DNA of 64,000 nt from JBPRGG01 sp051418075 (GTDB taxonomy: Bacteria; Bacteroidota; Bacteroidia; Cytophagales; Cyclobacteriaceae), in the NCBI GenBank assembly GCA_051418075.1, contig JBPRGG010000089.1:62001-126000 (forward strand). The letters run 5' to 3'. The translations under genes and the position numbers were made by a program. This document shows positions 28,288 through 37,188 of the stretch, in pieces (positions within the stretch are counted from its first letter, which is position 1; each line of letters begins with the position of its first letter). The notes below the pieces were generated by a model. It was not told the origin of the DNA. It searched no databases and saw only the letters and a program-made list of their open reading frames with translations.

Positions 28288-29295
28288 ATGGCAAATATAA
28301 AAGTCGGTATCAATGGTTTTGGTAGAATAGGCAGGCTGGTTTTCCGGGCTGCAGTAGAAAAACCAAATGTTCAGATAGTAGGTATAAACGATTTGATCGA
28401 TGTAGAATACATGGCATATATGCTGAAATATGACTCCACTCATGGTAGATTTAAAGGTGAAGTTGAGGTAAAAGATGGAAAATTAGTGGTTAATGGCAAT
28501 GCCATTCGGGTAACTTCAGAAAAAGATCCTGCTAATTTGAAATGGAATGAAGTGGGAGCTGACTATGTAGTGGAATCAACTGGTTTGTTCTTAACCAAAG
28601 AAAAAACCGAAGGCCACCTGAAAGCGGGAGCTAAAAAAGTGATCATGTCTGCTCCTTCCAAAGATGATACCCCCATGTTCGTAATGGGCGTAAATCACAA
28701 ATCCTATACCAATGACATGAATATGGTATCCAATGCCTCCTGTACTACCAATTGTCTGGCTCCTATAGCTAAAGTTTTAAATGACAATTTCGGTATTTTA
28801 GAAGGTTTGATGACCACTGTTCACGCCGCCACTGCCACTCAAAAAACTGTGGATGGTCCTTCCATGAAAGACTGGCGGGGAGGAAGAGGTGCTTATCAAA
28901 ACATCATCCCATCTTCCACCGGTGCAGCCAAAGCCGTAGGAAAAGTAATTCCTGCTTTAAATGGCAAATTAACCGGTATGGCTTTCAGGGTTCCAACTCC
29001 TGATGTTTCTGTAGTGGATCTGACTTGCCGTTTGGAAAAAGGTGCAAGTTATGAGGCTATCAAAGCTGCCATGAAAAAAGCTGCTGAAGGTGACTTGAAA
29101 GGCATTCTGGCCTATACTGAAGATGCAGTAGTTTCCAATGATTTTGTAGGCGATACCCACACCTCCATTTTCGATGCCGGTGCTGGAATCTCTTTAAATG
29201 ACAATTTTGTAAAAGTAGTGGCCTGGTATGATAATGAGATGGGATATTCTACCAAAGTAGTGGAATTAATTGAATATATGGACACAGTAAAATAG
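28288..29295 (+). CDS. gapA: Glyceraldehyde-3-phosphate dehydrogenase
   Basis: 335 residues; oxidises glyceraldehyde 3-phosphate to 1,3-bisphosphoglycerate in glycolysis. NAD-binding opening KVGINGFGRIGRLVFRAA, the active site SNASCTTNCLAPI with Cys152, and the C-terminal AWYDNEMGYS are all intact. The residue after beta-strand 2 (INDL) fits NAD rather than NADP use. It has the best promoter in the window and a strong bidirectional terminator, in line with high expression. Confidence 0.98.
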   Translation: MANIKVGINGFGRIGRLVFRAAVEKPNVQIVGINDLIDVEYMAYMLKYDSTHGRFKGEVEVKDGKLVVNGNAIRVTSEKDPANLKWNEVGADYVVESTGLFLTKEKTEGHLKAGAKKVIMSAPSKDDTPMFVMGVNHKSYTNDMNMVSNASCTTNCLAPIAKVLNDNFGILEGLMTTVHAATATQKTVDGPSMKDWRGGRGAYQNIIPSSTGAAKAVGKVIPALNGKLTGMAFRVPTPDVSVVDLTCRLEKGASYEAIKAAMKKAAEGDLKGILAYTEDAVVSNDFVGDTHTSIFDAGAGISLNDNFVKVVAWYDNEMGYSTKVVELIEYMDTVK

Positions 29296-29322
29296 TTCAT
29301 TTGCAGATAAAAAACCTAAAAA

Positions 29323-29347
29323 GGCTGCCCTGGTGCAGCCTTTTTTT
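29323..29347. terminator. Bidirectional terminator between gapA and pncA
   Basis: GGCTGC (29323-29328) pairs with GCAGCC (29335-29340), flanked by A-rich sequence on the left and seven T residues on the right. It serves gapA and, in the other direction, overlaps the last codons of the pncA-like gene. Confidence 0.88.
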
Positions 29348-29966
29348 ATTCGGCCAGAATTTCCTGGCTGGTCAGCACCGCAGCACCTTTTTCTTCCAGT
29401 ATTTTCATGGTTTTTTCAAAATCCCCCTCTTCCAAATTGACAGCCCGGGTGGCATCACTGATCACGATGGTTTTGTACCCCAATTCCAGAGCATCAAAAG
29501 CGGTAAATTTCAGGCACACATTAGCAGCCAAACCAGTCAGAACCACTGTATCTACCTTTTTTTGTTGTAAATAATCGTGTAAACCGGTGGCTTTTTGATG
29601 CCCATTGTCGAAAAAACCACTATAACTGTCAATTTTGGAATCAGTGCCTTTTCTTATTACTTTTTCCACTTTTTCGATATTCAGGTCAGGGGCAAATTCC
29701 GATCCTTCCGAACCCTGCACACAATGTACCGGCCAAAGGATTTGATCCAGTCCATTTAATTTTACAACCTGACCTGGTTTTTTATCTTCATGATTGGCAG
29801 CAAAACTGCCATGATCGGGAGGATGCCAATCCTGAGTGGCCACCACAACATCAAAATATTCCTGCAAATTATTCACTATCGGAATGATCTGATCCCCTTC
29901 CTCTACCGCCAAGGAGCCGCCCGGTAAAAAATCTTTCTGTATATCTATTAACAATAAAGCTTCCAT
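29346..29966 (-). CDS. pncA: Nicotinamidase
   Basis: 206-residue isochorismatase-fold enzyme that hydrolyses nicotinamide to nicotinate in NAD salvage. The catalytic triad is visible: Asp8 (LLIDIQKDF), Lys106 (VIRKGTD) and Cys151 (GLAANVCLKFTAFDAL). Metal ligands fit D46, H48 and H81-type positions (TQDWHPPDHGSF). It is 2 bp behind the Nudix gene on the same strand. Confidence 0.93.
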   Translation of the reverse strand: MEALLLIDIQKDFLPGGSLAVEEGDQIIPIVNNLQEYFDVVVATQDWHPPDHGSFAANHEDKKPGQVVKLNGLDQILWPVHCVQGSEGSEFAPDLNIEKVEKVIRKGTDSKIDSYSGFFDNGHQKATGLHDYLQQKKVDTVVLTGLAANVCLKFTAFDALELGYKTIVISDATRAVNLEEGDFEKTMKILEEKGAAVLTSQEILAE

Positions 29967-29968
29967 AG

Positions 29969-30490
29969 TTATATTTTTAGCAATTCCAGCAAATGTTTCA
30001 TCCCCTCCAAATCCAGTTGGTCCACAGGCTCTGACCGGCTCAGGTAATAATTGTACTTAAGGTGGATGTATTCCCGGGCTTCCTGCAAAATATGGTGATG
30101 GTCAAAAGCAAGTTCAGGCAGGTTGTTCAGGCTAAACCAATTCACTTCTGAGGCATCACTAGCCGCTTTTAGATGGGCCTGGCTGTCTTGGATAATGGCA
30201 TAAAAAGCCAGGCTGATTATTCTGCCCCGGGGATCACGGTCTGGCTGACCAAATGCCTTTAGTTGATAAACCCGGGGCAAGTCCAACCCGGTTTCCTCCT
30301 TTAATTCCCGCAAAGCTCCTTGGTCAGGCCTTTCCTCTATTTCCAAAAATCCTCCCGGGAATGCCCATTGACCTTTAAACGGGTCCTTTTTTCTTCTGAT
30401 CAAAAGGATGCTGATATCCTGGGGTTCCAGTAAAAAAATAATATTATCTGTAGTTACAGCCGGTCGGGGATGCTTGTAAGTATATGCCAT
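29969..30490 (-). CDS. Nudix hydrolase
   Basis: 173 residues. The Nudix box runs as G-G-F-L-E then E-E-R-P and R-E-L-K-E-E-T-G-L (GGFLEIEERPDQGALRELK plus EETGLDL), matching G-X5-E-X7-R-E-U-X-E-E-X-G-U. The open frame begins further upstream, but ATG at 30488-30490 (MAYTYKHPRPAV) is the natural start and leaves a family-like N-terminus. Such proteins next to nicotinamidase are often ADP-ribose or NAD-linked pyrophosphatases; NrtR-type regulators share the domain but carry a C-terminal DNA-binding domain, and the C-terminal part here (about 30-40 residues) is too short to judge. It starts a short operon with pncA. Confidence 0.87.
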   Translation of the reverse strand: MAYTYKHPRPAVTTDNIIFLLEPQDISILLIRRKKDPFKGQWAFPGGFLEIEERPDQGALRELKEETGLDLPRVYQLKAFGQPDRDPRGRIISLAFYAIIQDSQAHLKAASDASEVNWFSLNNLPELAFDHHHILQEAREYIHLKYNYYLSRSEPVDQLDLEGMKHLLELLKI

Positions 30491-30515
30491 GAAAAAATAT
30501 TTTACCTCAAAAAAT

Positions 30516-30583
30516 CTGTTCAAAAAACGCTGAATATGGATGTTGTTCAGATACTATCAGTTTAATCAGAGCCTTTTGAACAG
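30516..30583. repeat. Intergenic inverted repeat CTGTTCAAAA...TTTTGAACAG
   Basis: Perfect 10-bp arms at 30516-30525 and 30574-30583 with a 48-nt spacer; after four mismatches a further 4-bp CTGA match extends the symmetry. It lies between yebC and the Nudix gene, both leftward. The arm sequence, with GGCTG just outside on the right, resembles that of the element after trxA, so both may be remnants of a miniature inverted-repeat family. Confidence 0.45.
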
Positions 30584-30613
30584 CCTTTAAAACTTATCTT
30601 ACCCAATAAAACC

Positions 30614-31357
30614 TCAGATCAATTCCATTTGTTTTTCCGTGACATTAATATTGTGGTAAACTTTTTGTACATCATCGTCATCTTCAAGGGCTTCTATCAA
30701 TTTCATCACCTTCTGGAAAGCATCATCATCGAGTTCTACCTGTGTTTTAGGAATTCGCTGTAATTCCGCATTTTCTGCCTCCACATTCATCGATTCCAGC
30801 TTTTTTTGAATACTGCCAAAGTCTTCCATGGCACAGGTTACTTCATAATAGCCTTCTTCAACCTCCACGTCCTCAGCTCCGGCATCAATAAGTTCCAGGA
30901 TAAATTCTTCTTCATCTGCCCCTTCCGGTACAGGAATATTAAAGATGCCTTTCCGGTCGAATATAAACTCCAGTGAACCTTTAGTCCCAAGGCTGCCCCC
31001 ATATTTATTATACAATGATCTTACAGAAGATACTGTACGATTCAGATTATCTGTGGTACATTCCACAAATACGGCTACTCCATGGGGCCCATAACCTTCA
31101 TACGATGTTTCAAAGTATTCTGTGGCATCAGAGCCAGTAGCTTTCTTGATTGCCCTTTCAATATTATCTTTGGGCATATTAGATCCTTTGGCATTCTGAA
31201 TAGCCAGCCTCAGGCGAGGATTAGCTTCCGGATCTCCCCCTCCTTCACGGGCTGCTATGGAAATTTCCTTGATCAGCTTTGTAAATAATTTACCTCTTTT
31301 GGCATCAATAGCCCCTTTTTTTCTCTTAATGGTTGACCATTTGCTATGTCCTGACAT
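30614..31357 (-). CDS. yebC: YebC/PmpR-type translational activator/regulator
   Basis: 247 residues of the YebC/TACO1 family. The opening GHSKWSTIKRKKGAIDAKRG is diagnostic, followed by ISIAAREGGGDPEANPRLR and NMPKDNIERAIKKATG. YebC proteins bind ribosomes or DNA and help with polyproline translation in some species. Acidic C-terminal end (ALEDDDDVQKVYHNINV). Stands alone with a 100-bp leader region. Confidence 0.96.
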   Translation of the reverse strand: MSGHSKWSTIKRKKGAIDAKRGKLFTKLIKEISIAAREGGGDPEANPRLRLAIQNAKGSNMPKDNIERAIKKATGSDATEYFETSYEGYGPHGVAVFVECTTDNLNRTVSSVRSLYNKYGGSLGTKGSLEFIFDRKGIFNIPVPEGADEEEFILELIDAGAEDVEVEEGYYEVTCAMEDFGSIQKKLESMNVEAENAELQRIPKTQVELDDDAFQKVMKLIEALEDDDDVQKVYHNINVTEKQMELI

Positions 31358-31458
31358 ATTGCTCTTAAATTAAATTTAGCTACAAAAATAATTCTTTTCC
31401 TATTAGAAATAAAATGGGTTAATAAGGAAAATGACAGACAGTAGCCTGGATTTAATTA

Positions 31459-32331
31459 TTATTCTGACTCCAACTTTTTCAGCTGCTTTTTGACTATCCA
31501 GTACTTATACCATATATTAAGTATAACGCCGCACAAGGTCAACATCATTCCCAGATAGGTTAAAATATTGAAAGTTTCATCAAATACAAAAAACCCATAC
31601 AGCAAGGCATAGATAATGCTCACATAACGCAGGCTGGCAATACGATTAAGTTCTTCTGACTGAATGGCCTTGGTCATCAACACCTGAGCGATCTGGGTAA
31701 ATATACCTATCAGTATCAGGTAAATCCACTCCATTCCACTGGGCATGTGCCAGTTAAAAAAGGAAAGCACTGCTGTAACCGGCAAAGTAACCAGGGGAAA
31801 ATAAAAAACAATTACCAGGGGATGTTCTGTAGTATTAATCTTTCTGATAAAATTATGGGCCAGACCCGAGGCCAGCGAGGCACCTACTCCCAACAGCCAG
31901 TAATGAAGAGATATTCGTGGGTCAAAACCCTGAATTACCACTACTCCGGCAAAAGCCAGTAAAAAAAACAGCCATTGTAATGGTTTAACCCGTTCATGAA
32001 CCATATATATCCCCATAATGGCCGTAAAAATAGGGGCCAAAAATTGAATAGTTACAGCACTGGCCAGAGGGATGGCCTGTAAGGTTCTGAAATATAGAAT
32101 CAGGGCAATGGCTCCAAATACACCTCTTAATATCAGTAATTTGGGGTTATTACCCCAAATATTATTTTTTTGAGATTTTAATATGGTGAAACTCAGCACC
32201 AGCGAAATCAGTGACCGGAAAAAAACCACCTCCTCTGCCGGAATATCAGGTATAAACTTCACAAACACATTCATAGTGGAAAAGAAAAATGATGCCAGCA
32301 GCATATACCTGATGCCTTTAGAAAATATCAT
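31459..32331 (-). CDS. EamA/RhaT (DMT superfamily) transporter
   Basis: 290 residues with ten predicted membrane helices, arranged as two EamA repeats of five. The first repeat holds VVFFRSLISLVLS and the second ends in ILTYLGMMLTLCGVILN. Family members export metabolites or amino acids by a proton-coupled route; substrate unknown. The C-terminus is short and charged (KKQLKKLESE). It is followed on the minus strand by yebC, with no overlap. Confidence 0.85.
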   Translation of the reverse strand: MIFSKGIRYMLLASFFFSTMNVFVKFIPDIPAEEVVFFRSLISLVLSFTILKSQKNNIWGNNPKLLILRGVFGAIALILYFRTLQAIPLASAVTIQFLAPIFTAIMGIYMVHERVKPLQWLFFLLAFAGVVVIQGFDPRISLHYWLLGVGASLASGLAHNFIRKINTTEHPLVIVFYFPLVTLPVTAVLSFFNWHMPSGMEWIYLILIGIFTQIAQVLMTKAIQSEELNRIASLRYVSIIYALLYGFFVFDETFNILTYLGMMLTLCGVILNIWYKYWIVKKQLKKLESE

Positions 32332-32369
32332 AGGCTAGAGCTTGAAATGAAGGGGGCAATAATAAAAAA

Positions 32370-32394
32370 GGATGCTCAATACAGCATCCTTTTT
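32370..32394. terminator. Terminator behind csbD
   Basis: GGATGCT (32370-32376) pairs with AGCATCC (32383-32389); A-rich left and TTTTTC right flanks make it work in both directions. Its position 29 bp behind csbD makes it that gene's terminator. Confidence 0.82.
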
Positions 32395-32422
32395 CTTAAG
32401 TATTTTATCTTATCTGATAGAT

Positions 32423-32608
32423 TTAAGCATCGTTTATCATTTTTCTTACCTCATCCTTGCTTTTCCCCAGCTTTTTCTGTAATCTTCCTACCAGTTCATC
32501 TTCTTTACCTTCTGAATACTGCAGATCGTCATCAGTCAATTCACCATATTTCCTTTTCAACTTTCCCTTGGTTTCATTCCAGTTGCCTTTCATTTTTAAA
32601 TCATTCAT
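32423..32608 (-). CDS. CsbD-like stress protein
   Basis: 61-residue CsbD family protein, a small hydrophilic general-stress protein in many bacteria. Signature N-W-N-E-T-K-G-K-L-K and the helix block YGELTDDDLQYSEGKEDELV are present. Length is typical (around 60-70). It has its own terminator and a 74-bp AT-rich upstream gap before the ABC ATPase gene. Confidence 0.88.
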   Translation of the reverse strand: MNDLKMKGNWNETKGKLKRKYGELTDDDLQYSEGKEDELVGRLQKKLGKSKDEVRKMINDA

Positions 32609-32682
32609 ATTTTTACAATTTATAGGTTAAAAAATCATTCATTTATACAAATGAAACAACCCTAAGGCGATTTTGTTGGGAT

Positions 32683-33336
32683 TTAAACAATGACCCCGTC
32701 TTTCATTTCCAGGATTCGATCAGCCATTTGAGCCAGTTCCTCATTATGTGTTACGATCACAAAAGTCTGGCCCAGTTCGTCCCGTAGTTTAAAAAACAGC
32801 TTATGAAGCTCGTTGGCATTTTTAGAATCCAGGTTGCCACTGGGCTCATCGGCAAAAATAATTTCCGGACTATTGATCAATGCCCGGGATACGGACACCC
32901 TTTGTTGTTCTCCACCTGAAAGCTCTGATGGTTTATGTTCAACCCTTTCTTTCAGGCCCAGCAGATTTAATAGCTTTATGGCCTCCTGCTCTACTTCCTG
33001 CTGATTTCTTTTACCTAAGAAGCCAGGCAGACATACATTCTCCAGGGCTGAAAACTCAGGTAATAAATTGTGATACTGAAATATGAATCCAATGTATTTA
33101 TTTCTGAACTTAGCCAAACGGGTAGCTTTCAGCTTGATCACATCTACTTCATTGATATTGACAACCCCCTGGTCCGGTCGGTCTAAAGTCCCTAGAATAT
33201 GGAGAAGGGTACTTTTTCCTGCTCCGGAAGCGCCAACAATTGAAACAATTTCTCCTTTTTTAATTTCCAGATTTATACCTTTCAATACTTTTAAATTACC
33301 ATAGGATTTGGCAATACCGCTTGCAGTCAGGATCAT
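32683..33336 (-). CDS. LolD-like ABC transporter ATP-binding protein
   Basis: 217 residues, the MacB/LolD branch of ABC ATPases. Walker A GASGAGKSTLL near residue 36, Q-loop FIFQYHNLLPEFSALENV, signature LSGGEQQRVSVSRAL, Walker B IIFADEPSGNLD and the H-loop VIVTHNEELA are intact. The LolD branch drives lipoprotein release or FtsX-type membrane proteins. No permease gene is adjacent, so the partner is encoded elsewhere, as is common for the Bacteroidetes version. Confidence 0.88.
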   Translation of the reverse strand: MILTASGIAKSYGNLKVLKGINLEIKKGEIVSIVGASGAGKSTLLHILGTLDRPDQGVVNINEVDVIKLKATRLAKFRNKYIGFIFQYHNLLPEFSALENVCLPGFLGKRNQQEVEQEAIKLLNLLGLKERVEHKPSELSGGEQQRVSVSRALINSPEIIFADEPSGNLDSKNANELHKLFFKLRDELGQTFVIVTHNEELAQMADRILEMKDGVIV

Positions 33337-33425
33337 TATAAGTTTTTTTTGACTATAAATTTTTACTCCAGAAATTAGAAACCAAACATAATAATTTTAG
33401 TTAAGTAACCATCAGGAATTTTTCA

Positions 33426-33433
33426 TATTTTTG
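33426..33433 (+). promoter_or_regulatory. -7 element upstream of sucC
   Basis: TATTTTTG fits TAnnTTTG, 53 bp before the sucC ATG; no clear -33. Confidence 0.5.
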
Positions 33434-33485
33434 ATTAAAGAAATATTTTCATATTCCGTTCACATAATTTTCAAATTAAAGTTCA

Positions 33486-34676
33486 ATGAACATACACGAA
33501 TATCAAGCCAAGGATATTTTGAAAAGCTTTGGCGTAACAGTTCAGGAAGGTCACATCACTGACAACCCCGAGAAAGCAGTAGAGTTAGCCAAAAGGCTTA
33601 AATTAGAAACTGGCACTGAGTGGTTTGTGGTTAAAGCCCAGATCCATGCCGGAGGCCGGGGTAAAGGAGGAGGAGTAAAAATAGCCAAAAGCCTGGAGGA
33701 AGTAAAAGACACAGCTGATGAAATCCTGGGCATGCAATTGGTTACCCACCAAACCGGTCCGGAAGGTAAAAAGGTCCATAAGGTATTGATCGCTCAGGAT
33801 GTTTATTATCCCGGCCCTTCCAAAACCGAGGAATATTACCTCAGTATCCTGCTGGACAGAGCCAAAAGTCAAAATGTAATTATAGCATCATCAGAAGGCG
33901 GGGTCAATATTGAAGAGACTGCAGAACAATATCCGGATAAGATTTTCAGAGAATGGATAGATCCGGGTATTGGATTACAGGTTTACCAGGCCCGCAATAT
34001 AGCTTTTAAATTGGGCCTTACCGGTGATGCTTTTAAAAGCATGGTCAAGTTTGTTATGGCTCTGGCCCGGGCTTATGATGAAATTGATGCAGCTTTATTT
34101 GAAATAAATCCGGTTTTAAAGACCTCTGACAATAAGATCCTGGCAGTTGATGCTAAAGTGAGCCTGGACGATAATGCGCTTTACCGTCATAAAGACCTGG
34201 CCGAACTGAGGGATATTACCGAGGAAGACCCCCTGGAGGTAGAAGCGGCCAATTCCGGATTGTCCTACATCAAACTAGATGGTAACGTGGGCTGTATGGT
34301 TAATGGAGCAGGGTTGGCCATGGCCACCATGGATATTATAAAGCTTTCCGGGGGTGACCCGGCAAATTTCCTGGATGTAGGCGGAGGAGCCAATGCCAAA
34401 ACAGTGGAATCAGCCTTCAGGATCATTTTAAAAGATCCAAATGTACAGGCCATCTTAATCAATGTTTTTGGAGGAATTTTACGCTGTGACCGGGTTGCCA
34501 ATGGGGTGGTTGAGGCTTATAAAAACATTGGAGATGTTCCTATACCTATTATCGTCAGGTTACAGGGGACAAATGCTGAGGAAGGAGCCAAGATCATCGA
34601 AGAATCCGGATTGAAAGTTTACCCTGCCATTCTGTTGAAAGATGCAGTTAAAAGAATTGAAGAAGTATTAAATTAA
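33486..34676 (+). CDS. sucC: Succinyl-CoA synthetase beta subunit (ADP-forming type)
   Basis: 396 residues; with SucD it converts succinyl-CoA to succinate in the TCA cycle, making ATP or GTP. N-terminal MNIHEYQAKDILKSFGV, ATP-grasp elements WFVVKAQIHAGGRGKGGGVK, and the C-terminal NVFGGILRCDRVANGV and PIIVRLQGTNAEEG blocks are all typical. sucD is not adjacent, so the two subunits are split, which is common in this phylum. Confidence 0.97.
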   Translation: MNIHEYQAKDILKSFGVTVQEGHITDNPEKAVELAKRLKLETGTEWFVVKAQIHAGGRGKGGGVKIAKSLEEVKDTADEILGMQLVTHQTGPEGKKVHKVLIAQDVYYPGPSKTEEYYLSILLDRAKSQNVIIASSEGGVNIEETAEQYPDKIFREWIDPGIGLQVYQARNIAFKLGLTGDAFKSMVKFVMALARAYDEIDAALFEINPVLKTSDNKILAVDAKVSLDDNALYRHKDLAELRDITEEDPLEVEAANSGLSYIKLDGNVGCMVNGAGLAMATMDIIKLSGGDPANFLDVGGGANAKTVESAFRIILKDPNVQAILINVFGGILRCDRVANGVVEAYKNIGDVPIPIIVRLQGTNAEEGAKIIEESGLKVYPAILLKDAVKRIEEVLN

Positions 34677-34704
34677 GTAATTATTTCCTATAGTGATGAT
34701 TAAA

Positions 34705-34733
34705 GGCTTCCATTCACCGGAAGCCTTTTTTTT
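34705..34733 (+). terminator. Terminator of sucC
   Basis: GGCTTCC (34705-34711) pairs with GGAAGCC (34719-34725) around a 7-nt loop, followed by eight T residues. Confidence 0.9.
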
Positions 34734-34780
34734 AAACTAAACTTGAAGCCTTCCGTTATTACTTTTTAAACCTCTGATCT

Positions 34781-35449
34781 ATGAAAAAAACCTTTCCTCT
34801 TGTAATTTTCTTGGTGACTTTTTCATTCTTTTCTCAGGCACAGCAGGACGATCTTGAAATTCATGATGAATGGCGGCTGGGTAAAGAGAAGGAAGGCATT
34901 AAGATTTTTACCCGCTGGTTGCCTGCCGAAGGAGATCGTAAAGCACGGCAACTAAAATGTGAAACAGAGGTAAAAAGCAATCTGGATAAAATCATTTCCT
35001 TAATTAAAAACGATAAAATAGCCATAGAATGGGTAGAAAGGGCCGAAGAGTTTAAAAACATCAACATGAAAGATGAATTTCACTGGCATACCTATTCCCG
35101 CCTGAATATCCCCTGGCCTTTTAATGATCAGGATATGATCACTGAAAATAAGCTGGTTCAGGATCCGAAATCCCGAAAAGTAATCATTGAACTGGTGGCG
35201 CAACCTCAATTTTTGGAAGAAAAAAAAGGCGTAAATCGGGTACAGCATTTTGAAGGGGCCTGGGTACTGACCCCAATCAATCAACATAATACCAGGATCG
35301 AGTATTATATGTACACCAAAACAGAACCCCTGATCCCACGGTTTATTACTGATCCAATTGTCCAACAGAGCTTATGGAAGACCTTTAATAACCTGCGTGA
35401 ACTGCTGCAATCGGAAAGCATCATTGTATCCCTGGATTACATCAGATAA
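34781..35449 (+). CDS. Secreted START/SRPBCC-like protein
   Basis: 222 residues. N-terminal signal peptide (KKTFPLVIFLVTFSFFSQAQQ, cleaved after A-Q-A). The mature part fits the START/SRPBCC lipid-binding fold: EWRLGKEKEGIKIFTRW opening, W-V-E-R-A-E-E-F-K and the typical block NIPWPFNDQDMIT, then a long C-terminal helix with IVQQSLWKTFNNLREL. Similar proteins of Bacteroidetes are periplasmic and of unknown ligand. Convergent with the MFS gene, 23 bp apart. Confidence 0.75.
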   Translation: MKKTFPLVIFLVTFSFFSQAQQDDLEIHDEWRLGKEKEGIKIFTRWLPAEGDRKARQLKCETEVKSNLDKIISLIKNDKIAIEWVERAEEFKNINMKDEFHWHTYSRLNIPWPFNDQDMITENKLVQDPKSRKVIIELVAQPQFLEEKKGVNRVQHFEGAWVLTPINQHNTRIEYYMYTKTEPLIPRFITDPIVQQSLWKTFNNLRELLQSESIIVSLDYIR

Positions 35450-35472
35450 ATGTACTTTGACTTAAAAAATGA

Positions 35473-36909
35473 TCAGATTTTAACGGGATCACCTTTCTGT
35501 TTGGCCTGCCATAGTTCATCCATATCTTCCAAAGTCTTGCCCTTGGTTTCGGGTATCATTTTCCAGACAAATACCAGGGATAACAGGCTCATTAATCCAT
35601 AAAAACTATAGGTGAAACCTCCGCTAAATTCCATCATGGCAGGATAGGTGGAAGAAATAAAATAATTAGAAGCCCATTGAGCCGCTACAGCAATAGCTAC
35701 TGCCTTTCCACGAATATTATTGGGAAAGATTTCTGAAATAAGTACCCAGGTAATAGGGCCCCAGGACATCATGAACGAGGCAGTATAAATGATAATGAAT
35801 ACCAGGGTACTGATTCCAATAATTTCCATAAATGAAAGGGCTCCAATGGCAAACATGCCAATGGCCATCCCCACTGAGCCTACCATCAGCAATGGCTTGC
35901 GTCCCCATTTATCCACTGTCATGATAGCTACTACGGTAAATATTACATTCACTACGCCCATCACTACCGTTTGCAACAAGGAAGCATCTTTGGCTGCTCC
36001 CATGCTTTCAAATATGCGGGGAGCGTAGTACAAAGCCACATTTATACCTACAAATTGCTGAAAAACAGACAATAAAACACCTATTATGATCACAACCTTA
36101 CCGTAGGAAAATAGGTGGGCGGAATGGGTCTGAATGGTGGCCTTGATCTCAGCCAGGATCTGCCGGGCTCTTTCCGGGCCGTTTACCCGGGTGAGTATCT
36201 TTAATGCCTGGTCATCTTTTTTTGATAAGGTCAGATATCGGGGAGTTTCCGGCACAAAAAACAATAAAATGCCGAATAAACTGGCTGGAATGGCTTCAGA
36301 AAGGAACATTCTGCGCCAACCAACATTATTGATCCACTCTAAGGATTGTCCACTGGCAATTCCCCAATTGACAAAATAAACCACCAGCATCCCGAAAATA
36401 ATGGCAAACTGATTCAGTGATACCAGCCGGCCACGGATATGAGCTGGTGCTATTTCACCAATATACATAGGTACCACGGCAGAGGCCAACCCTACTCCAA
36501 TACCTCCTATGATCCGGTAAAAATTAAAAAAGTACAATAAGGCCATGGTGGGCTCACCCCGTTCAAAGAATAAAAACTCAGGATAGGCAGAACCCAAAGC
36601 GGATAAAAAAAACAGAAACGCGGCCAGAATTAAGGCTTTTTTTCGCCCCATGCGTGAAGCCAGCACACCTGATATAGCACCGCCAATAATACACCCGATT
36701 AAAGCGCTGGATATGGTGGCCCCATGTATCCAGGTGCTTAATCCTAACCCTTCAATTAAATATGCCTGTACAGATTTTTCTGCTCCTGAAATTACAGCAG
36801 TATCATAGCCAAAAAGTAAGCCACCAAGAGTAGCCACCAAGGTTACAGCTATAACAAACACAGGAGTTTTAGTCTGATGAGCTCCCCCTGCATTAGAATT
36901 ATTTTTCAT
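35473..36909 (-). CDS. Sugar porter (MFS) family transporter
   Basis: 478 residues with 12 membrane helices, of the sugar porter family (XylE/AraE/GLUT-like). Signatures: LLFGYDTAVISGA in helix 1, GRKKALILAAF, the loop VPMYIGEIAPAHIRGRLVSL, VPETPRYL before the central loop, the C-terminal half with DKWGRKPLLMVG, and PETKGKTLEDMDELW after helix 12. The symporter uses H+ or Na+; the sugar is not readable, though such genes are often xylose- or glucose-type. It has a good promoter just upstream (36950-36980). Confidence 0.93.
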   Translation of the reverse strand: MKNNSNAGGAHQTKTPVFVIAVTLVATLGGLLFGYDTAVISGAEKSVQAYLIEGLGLSTWIHGATISSALIGCIIGGAISGVLASRMGRKKALILAAFLFFLSALGSAYPEFLFFERGEPTMALLYFFNFYRIIGGIGVGLASAVVPMYIGEIAPAHIRGRLVSLNQFAIIFGMLVVYFVNWGIASGQSLEWINNVGWRRMFLSEAIPASLFGILLFFVPETPRYLTLSKKDDQALKILTRVNGPERARQILAEIKATIQTHSAHLFSYGKVVIIIGVLLSVFQQFVGINVALYYAPRIFESMGAAKDASLLQTVVMGVVNVIFTVVAIMTVDKWGRKPLLMVGSVGMAIGMFAIGALSFMEIIGISTLVFIIIYTASFMMSWGPITWVLISEIFPNNIRGKAVAIAVAAQWASNYFISSTYPAMMEFSGGFTYSFYGLMSLLSLVFVWKMIPETKGKTLEDMDELWQAKQKGDPVKI

Positions 36910-36949
36910 AGAAGGTTTCCTTAAGGTTACAACTTAAAAGATTTTCTAC

Positions 36950-36979
36950 CAAAGCTAATGAATAATTCCAGATTTGCAA
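36950..36979 (-). promoter_or_regulatory. Promoter of the sugar porter gene
   Basis: On the minus strand TTG (36979-36977), a 19-bp spacer and TAGCTTTG (36957-36950) fit the -33/-7 pattern; start codon 41 bp further. Confidence 0.65.
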
Positions 36980-37034
36980 GAGGCATATTGTGAATAACAA
37001 CCCTCTTTAAGCGGCACAGATCAGGCAAGGTCAC

Positions 37035-37083
37035 AAAAAAAAGAGTCTTTTCATGAAAATATTGCTACTTACAGAAAAGACTC
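37035..37083 (-). terminator. Terminator of the PurF-like gene
   Basis: Perfect 10-bp arms GAGTCTTTTC (37043-37052) and GAAAAGACTC (37074-37083) with a 21-nt loop; on the minus strand the stem is followed by an unbroken T-run. It lies about 105 bp behind the stop codon of the leftward gene. Confidence 0.85.
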
Positions 37084-37188
37084 CCTTGGTTATAGTTTTA
37101 AGAATATCTAATCTTATAAACGAATTAATAGAAATTTGTTGAGATAAATCCCATTTATTTTTATCATTTTCTCAAAACTTATTATAAA

